Assembly: GCA_958439155.1 (NCBI GenBank)
Contig: CAUBUJ010000021.1
Location: 1-16,417, forward strand
Reading direction: 5' to 3'
DNA from: an uncultured Veillonellaceae bacterium
Lineage (GTDB): Bacteria > Bacillota > Negativicutes > Veillonellales > Dialisteraceae
DNA length: 16,417 nucleotides
This document shows, in pieces, positions 13,463-16,417 of the stretch (positions are counted from its first letter, which is position 1; each line of letters begins with the position of its first letter). The notes below the pieces were generated by a model that saw nothing but the letters and a program-made list of their open reading frames with translations, ran no database searches and had not been told where the DNA came from. Position numbers and translations under genes: made by a program.

Positions 13463-14181
13463 TTAGTGTTACTACTTAATTCCTCCAAAATAATTTTTTC
13501 GCAGATAATTTTATAATCACCTGCCGCAAATGTAAGGCGATTATCACCTTTGGGGAAATAGCAGCATACTCTGTCAGTAATCCAGTTTGCGACTGGATCT
13601 GTATTGATTTCTATGCTGCATACCCCTTGGAAACGAAATACAGCCAGCAGGTCATCATACGAAATTTTTAAAACAGCTTCATCTTTTGTATGCTGAAAAT
13701 AGACGGGTTTTCCATCATAAAATTGAAATCCTTCTTTCTCCATTAATTCCCCGTTTTCAATAAGCGATACCATTTCTTTCCATTTTTCTTCGCTATCGTC
13801 TTCATGATCCAGTTGATATCCATAGAAGTCCCGCTCTTCTTGAATACGGTTATATTCCCTGTCACTCACTTTCTGCCCGCAGGCCATGGCTTTTTCATAT
13901 TCTTTGACCGCTGGAAGCAGGTATGTATGGTAGCGTTCATAATCAGAGCATCCAAAACGATTCATTTCATGGGCCATCATGACTAAAATTCTGGCGTAGG
14001 TAGTATGGTCTACTGATTCCTCATCAGAGACTGATGCAAAATGGTAAGCATTCCACATATAATACCAACCGTTTCTTTCGTCACGCCGCCAATTCGCACA
14101 ATGCTTCGCGCCCCACAGGCAGTATTTGGCTTTTTCATACAAAGCCCGGATCTCGTCCCAGCTCATTTTCTCCGGCAGCAT
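13456..14181 (-). CDS. uncharacterised protein co-transcribed with rtcB
   Basis: A 241-residue soluble protein starting MLPEKMSWDEIRALYEKAKY; AAGGAGA precedes the ATG by 7 nt, and it starts 10 bp after the rtcB stop, so they share an mRNA. I do not recognise the family. Residues 1-110 are helical and rich in Trp, Tyr and His, with pairs spaced as in TPR-like helices (ALYEKAKYCLWGAKHC, ERYHTYLLPAVKEYEKA). Residues ~150-235 look like an alternating beta domain (FQFYDGKPVYF, ISYDDLLAVFRFQGV, ANWITDRVCCYF, LTFAAGDYKIICEKI). The stop lies at an A6 run beyond which a Sel1 repeat is open in the -1 frame, so the present end may be a truncation. A partner, substrate adaptor or immunity-type protein for RNA repair is possible but unproven. 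Confidence 0.75.
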   Translation of the reverse strand: MLPEKMSWDEIRALYEKAKYCLWGAKHCANWRRDERNGWYYMWNAYHFASVSDEESVDHTTYARILVMMAHEMNRFGCSDYERYHTYLLPAVKEYEKAMACGQKVSDREYNRIQEERDFYGYQLDHEDDSEEKWKEMVSLIENGELMEKEGFQFYDGKPVYFQHTKDEAVLKISYDDLLAVFRFQGVCSIEINTDPVANWITDRVCCYFPKGDNRLTFAAGDYKIICEKIILEELSSNTKK

Positions 14182-14191
14182 ACTCTTCTCC

Positions 14192-15415
14192 TTAAAACCG
14201 TCTCTCTTCTGACGCTTTAAAATTATAGACCGGTTTCATAACCTCGATGACTTCCACGGTGTCCCCGATGACATCCAGAATATCATGGAGCGATTTGTAA
14301 GCCATAGGCGCTTCATCCAGTGTTCCTTGATTCACGGATGTGGTATACACCCCGGTCATTTCTTTTTGATACTCCTGCATGTCCAATTCTTTTATGGCCT
14401 GCGCCCGGGACATGATGCGGCCGGCACCGTGGGGCGCCGAATAGTTCCACTCCGGATTTCCTTTGCCCATGGCCAGGATACTGCCATCCCGCATGTTGAT
14501 AGGAATCAGCGCTTTTTCTCCCTTGTGCGCCGCAATCGCTCCTTTCCGGAGAATCATTTCATCTACGTCAATATAGTTATGAATGGTATGAAATGCTTCT
14601 CCTGCCGCAAGACCTGTCAGTTCCAGCAGTTTCCCCGCAATCCGCTCCCGGTTCAGTCTGGCAAATTGCTGGCACAGCGCCACGTCATGAAGGTACTGGT
14701 CCAGATATTTCCCGGAAACAAAGCAAAGATCATCAGGAAGTACTTTCCTGCGCTGCTCGCGTTTCACCGCTGCGATAGCCTGCTGGATTTCTTTTTGCCG
14801 TCCAACCGCTTTATAGGCTTCGATGACGTGGCTTATCCTCTCTTCCAGCGGTTCCCCATGGGCATTCAGTTCAATAGCCAGCCGCTGATAGATTTCAGCC
14901 ACTTGCTTGCCTAAATTCCGGCTGCCCGTATGGATAACGAGATAGTGCTGACCGCTCTGTGTTTCATCTACCTCGATGAAATGATTTCCTCCGCCCAGAG
15001 TTCCGATACTGCATTCGATCCAGGAAATCTTTTTCAGTTTCTCATAGCAATGCAGCTGCTTCAAATCAAAATCCGCCTGCTTTTCCTGCCACACATTCAT
15101 TCCCGATGGTACCACATGGGCCGCTTCATCCAGCCGCGCAAAGTCGATGGGCTGCCTGCCTAAATCAACGGTATACATGCCGCAGCCGATATCGACCCCC
15201 ACAATGTTCGGCACTGCCTTGTCAAGAATAGTCATCGTCGTGCCGATAGTACATCCCTTCCCGGCATGAACATCCGGCATGATTCTCACCTGGCTGCCCT
15301 CAGTGAGCTCATAGCTGCACATGCGGCGAATCTGCTCTCTCGCCTTTGCATCTATTATTTTGGCGTAGGAAATTGCTTCCGCTACGGTTCCTGTAATTTT
15401 TTCCAATGGTTTCAC
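14192..15415 (-). CDS. rtcB: RtcB-family RNA ligase
   Basis: A 407-residue GTP- and Mn2+-dependent ligase that joins 2',3'-cyclic phosphate (or 3'-phosphate) and 5'-OH RNA ends. Metal and active-site motifs are intact: MPDVHAGKG (H50), GVDIGCGM (D75, C78), GTLGGGNHFIEV (N144-E148), HTGSRNLG (H162), and SAPHGAGR, where H329 is the residue that carries GMP. It is shorter than the archaeal/E. coli form, in the size range of the compact bacterial RtcB branch. The start is GTG (complement of 15413-15415): an in-frame stop lies six codons upstream and the next Met is residue 32, past conserved sequence. The ribosome binding site is weak (AGAAG), suggesting low or regulated expression. No archease or rtcA/rtcR is present. 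It leads a two-gene operon and likely heals RNA cut by toxins or stress. Confidence 0.93.
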   Translation of the reverse strand: MKPLEKITGTVAEAISYAKIIDAKAREQIRRMCSYELTEGSQVRIMPDVHAGKGCTIGTTMTILDKAVPNIVGVDIGCGMYTVDLGRQPIDFARLDEAAHVVPSGMNVWQEKQADFDLKQLHCYEKLKKISWIECSIGTLGGGNHFIEVDETQSGQHYLVIHTGSRNLGKQVAEIYQRLAIELNAHGEPLEERISHVIEAYKAVGRQKEIQQAIAAVKREQRRKVLPDDLCFVSGKYLDQYLHDVALCQQFARLNRERIAGKLLELTGLAAGEAFHTIHNYIDVDEMILRKGAIAAHKGEKALIPINMRDGSILAMGKGNPEWNYSAPHGAGRIMSRAQAIKELDMQEYQKEMTGVYTTSVNQGTLDEAPMAYKSLHDILDVIGDTVEVIEVMKPVYNFKASEERRF

Positions 15416-15438
15416 CTGCCATTCTTCTGTTTATTTTT

Positions 15439-15467
15439 AATTTAATTATATCATGCGGCTATGTCAA
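15439..15467 (-). promoter_or_regulatory. possible rtcB promoter
   Basis: Read on the minus strand, TTGACA (complement of 15462-15467) is followed after 17 bp by TAAATT (15439-15444). A perfect TATAAT (complement of 15445-15450) is also present, but only 11 bp from the TTGACA. The AT-rich block stands out from its surroundings and is 24 bp before the GTG start. Confidence 0.4.
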
Positions 15468-15524
15468 AAAGCAGCAGAAAATTATAATAGTATCCGGATT
15501 TCAGGCTGGTGTTTTTTATTGTGA

Positions 15525-15549
15525 GCTGCTAGCTGCTGGCTGCTGGCGG
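15525..15549. repeat. heptamer tandem repeat (GCTGCTN)x3
   Basis: Units GCTGCTA, GCTGCTG, GCTGCTG followed by GCGG, related to the GCTGANN tract at 825-855. Confidence 0.6.
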
Positions 15550-15597
15550 AAATTGCCCGCGGTCAGCGGCTGGTGCATCATGAGCACGGGGGCAAAG

Positions 15598-15618
15598 GTC
15601 TGGGGTCTGAGGTCAAAG
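15598..15618. repeat. heptamer tandem repeat (GTCTGRG-type)x3
   Basis: Units GTCTGGG, GTCTGAG and GTCAAAG. This is the same unit family, on the other strand, as the tract at 16190-16217. Confidence 0.6.
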
Positions 15619-15764
15619 GCGGGAATAGGAAGAAATTTTTATATTCCGACTTCGCCGGGCATGGCGGGTTTAAAACCAGTGTACACGCAGGTGCATCCCC
15701 TGGGAGGCGGCTTCACTGACAGGCCCGCGCTGCCAAGTAAGGAAGGGGCATAGCCCGCTTTTTT

Positions 15765-15949
15765 AGCAGCGGAAAGCGTGGCCGCCGGCACCCTGTCCTC
15801 CCCTACCTGGGGCGAGCCTTAGTTCCTGCTTCATTTCTGCGGAATGGGCAAATTCGCATGCGTACACACCTAAAACAGAAATATGACTTCTCGCAGGGCT
15901 CGCCCCCATTGGGGAGGAAAAAGCACCAGTGGCTGCTTTCTCCGCTGCT
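15765..15949. repeat. 185-bp fold-back element with nested inverted repeats
   Basis: The outer arms are AGCAGCGGAAAGC (15765-15777) and GCTTTC-T-CCGCTGCT (15935-15949, one extra base). The inner arms are 15796-15818 and 15897-15918, pairing over 10 bp (GGGGCGAGCC) and 8 bp (TCCTCCCC) around short unpaired segments; each inner arm is itself a small CCCC/GGGG hairpin. It looks like a MITE-type mobile repeat or a structured RNA; no transposase is nearby. Confidence 0.55.
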
Positions 15950-16189
15950 ATGACAATCAGTCTGTGCCTGCTCCTTATTACGCAGCGCGGGCCTGGCCAA
16001 GGGCCTGAGAGGGGCTGCGCCTGCGTACGTAGTGGTTTTTAGCGGACCATGGGCGCATGAACCCGGGAAAATGTTCTCTCAAGAAAATATCTCCGATGAC
16101 GGCAATTTCGTCTTGTCCCTTTCACGGGACCCGTGGGACGCACGGTGAAGAGCGGCGGAGCCGCATATAAAAAGCCCCTCCACTTTTCT

Positions 16190-16217
16190 CTTCAGACTTC
16201 AGACTCCCGACTTCAGA
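16190..16217. repeat. heptamer tandem repeat (CTTCAGA-type)x4
   Basis: Units CTTCAGA, CTTCAGA, CTCCCGA and CTTCAGA, then CTCC. On the complement they read GTCTGAA/GTCGGGA, matching the tract at 15598-15618. Confidence 0.7.
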
Positions 16218-16291
16218 CTCCACTCTCATGATGCACCAGTTGCCTTTGACCCCGCCCCTATGACATACTACGGCAATGAGAAGCAGACAAA

Positions 16292-16330
16292 AAGAAGAAA
16301 GCACAGCATGCCTGCGCCTTCTTCTTTTTT
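16292..16330. terminator. bidirectional rho-independent terminator
   Basis: AAGAAGAA (16292-16299) pairs with TTCTTCTT (16319-16326), with further GC and CAG/CTG pairs closing a CATGC loop. A T-run follows on the plus strand, and five T's follow on the complement (16289-16293). It lies just after the stop of the minus-strand gene entering at 16417, so its main job is probably to end that transcript. Confidence 0.75.
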
Positions 16331-16334
16331 ATTT

Positions 16335-16417
16335 TTATACCAGCTTGTCCTGTTTAGCCAGTTTCTTCAACGTGTCAATGGACAAATTCGTGCATTTCGA
16401 TACCATATCCAGCGGCA
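16335..16417 (-). CDS. 3' end of an unidentified gene running in from the right edge
   Basis: The last 27 codons end with TAA (complement of 16335-16337), reading PLDMVSKCTNLSIDTLKKLA then KQDKLV. The pattern of two short helices with a polar turn (x-V-S-K-C-T-N-L-S-I-D-T-L-K-K-L) resembles the C-terminal tail of PD-(D/E)xK transposase-like (Rpn family) proteins, but 26 residues are too few to assign it. A terminator follows 9 bp after the stop, which supports a true gene end. Confidence 0.5.
   Translation of the reverse strand, partial: PLDMVSKCTNLSIDTLKKLAKQDKLV

Larger units (their letters stand above)
15416..16334. other. long non-coding, repeat-rich interval
   Basis: About 900 bp without a credible gene: short open frames on both strands lack ribosome binding sites and cross inverted repeats. 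It holds the rtcB promoter candidate, three heptamer tracts, a 185-bp fold-back element and a terminator. CTGGTGCATCATGAG at 15570-15584 recurs inverted at 16225-16239, and GGTCAAAGGC at 15611-15620 recurs inverted at 16242-16251, so parts of the two ends derive from one repeat family. Confidence 0.6.

Noticed and set aside
15803..16000. 65-codon minus-strand ORF between repeats
   Set aside because: Cysteine- and arginine-rich product crossing the inner inverted arms of the 15765-15949 element, with no start signal.
15525..16217. CRISPR array
   Set aside because: Repeats are 7 bp, degenerate and adjacent without unique spacers; no cas gene is present.

Overview
The window looks like a chromosomal accessory region of a moderately GC-rich Firmicute (Bacillota). 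Ribosome binding sites are strong and close to AAGGAGG. The left end carries a sigma-like/DUF2922/DUF1659 cluster known from Firmicutes. Intergenic DNA is full of degenerate heptamer tandem repeats and fold-back elements. A Negativicutes-type host (Megasphaera/Dialister/Selenomonas-like) is my guess from overall look only; no rRNA or housekeeping marker is present to prove it.

Left arm (1-1502, minus strand): a sigma-70-like DNA-binding protein (1502-957), then DUF2922 (784-563), DUF1659 (533-306) and a small hydrophobic/coiled protein cut by the window edge (188-1). The sigma-like gene's ribosome binding site lies inside a perfect 18-bp palindrome, so its mRNA may hide its own start.

Centre (1797-12749, plus strand): six tightly packed genes that read as one defence operon. 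A 297-residue protein with a C-terminal NBR1-type Ig-like domain leads, followed 4 nt later by hsdM, hsdS (4-nt overlap) and hsdR (20-nt overlap), a complete type I restriction-modification system. After only 9 nt come hamA and hamB (2 nt apart), a Hachiman anti-phage system. HamB has all its helicase motifs. HamA keeps the DUF1837 shape but seems to have lost the E-x-K part of its nuclease site. This is the most interesting signal here: a putatively nuclease-dead Hachiman sensor co-transcribed with a working type I restriction nuclease and an Ig-like accessory protein.

The operon and the sigma-like gene are bracketed by two inverted copies of a 41-bp sequence (925-965 and 12805-12845). Between hamB and the next gene lie three hairpin-forming segments, including a 160-bp fold-back element with perfect 17-bp ends.

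Right arm (13289-15415, minus strand): an rtcB RNA ligase (GTG start) followed 10 bp later by an unrecognised 241-residue protein. That protein's stop codon sits at an A6 run, beyond which a 57-codon Sel1-repeat tail stays open in the -1 frame. From 15416 to 16334 there is no credible gene, only promoter-like sequence, heptamer repeats, a 185-bp fold-back element and a bidirectional terminator. The 3' end of one more minus-strand gene enters at 16417.
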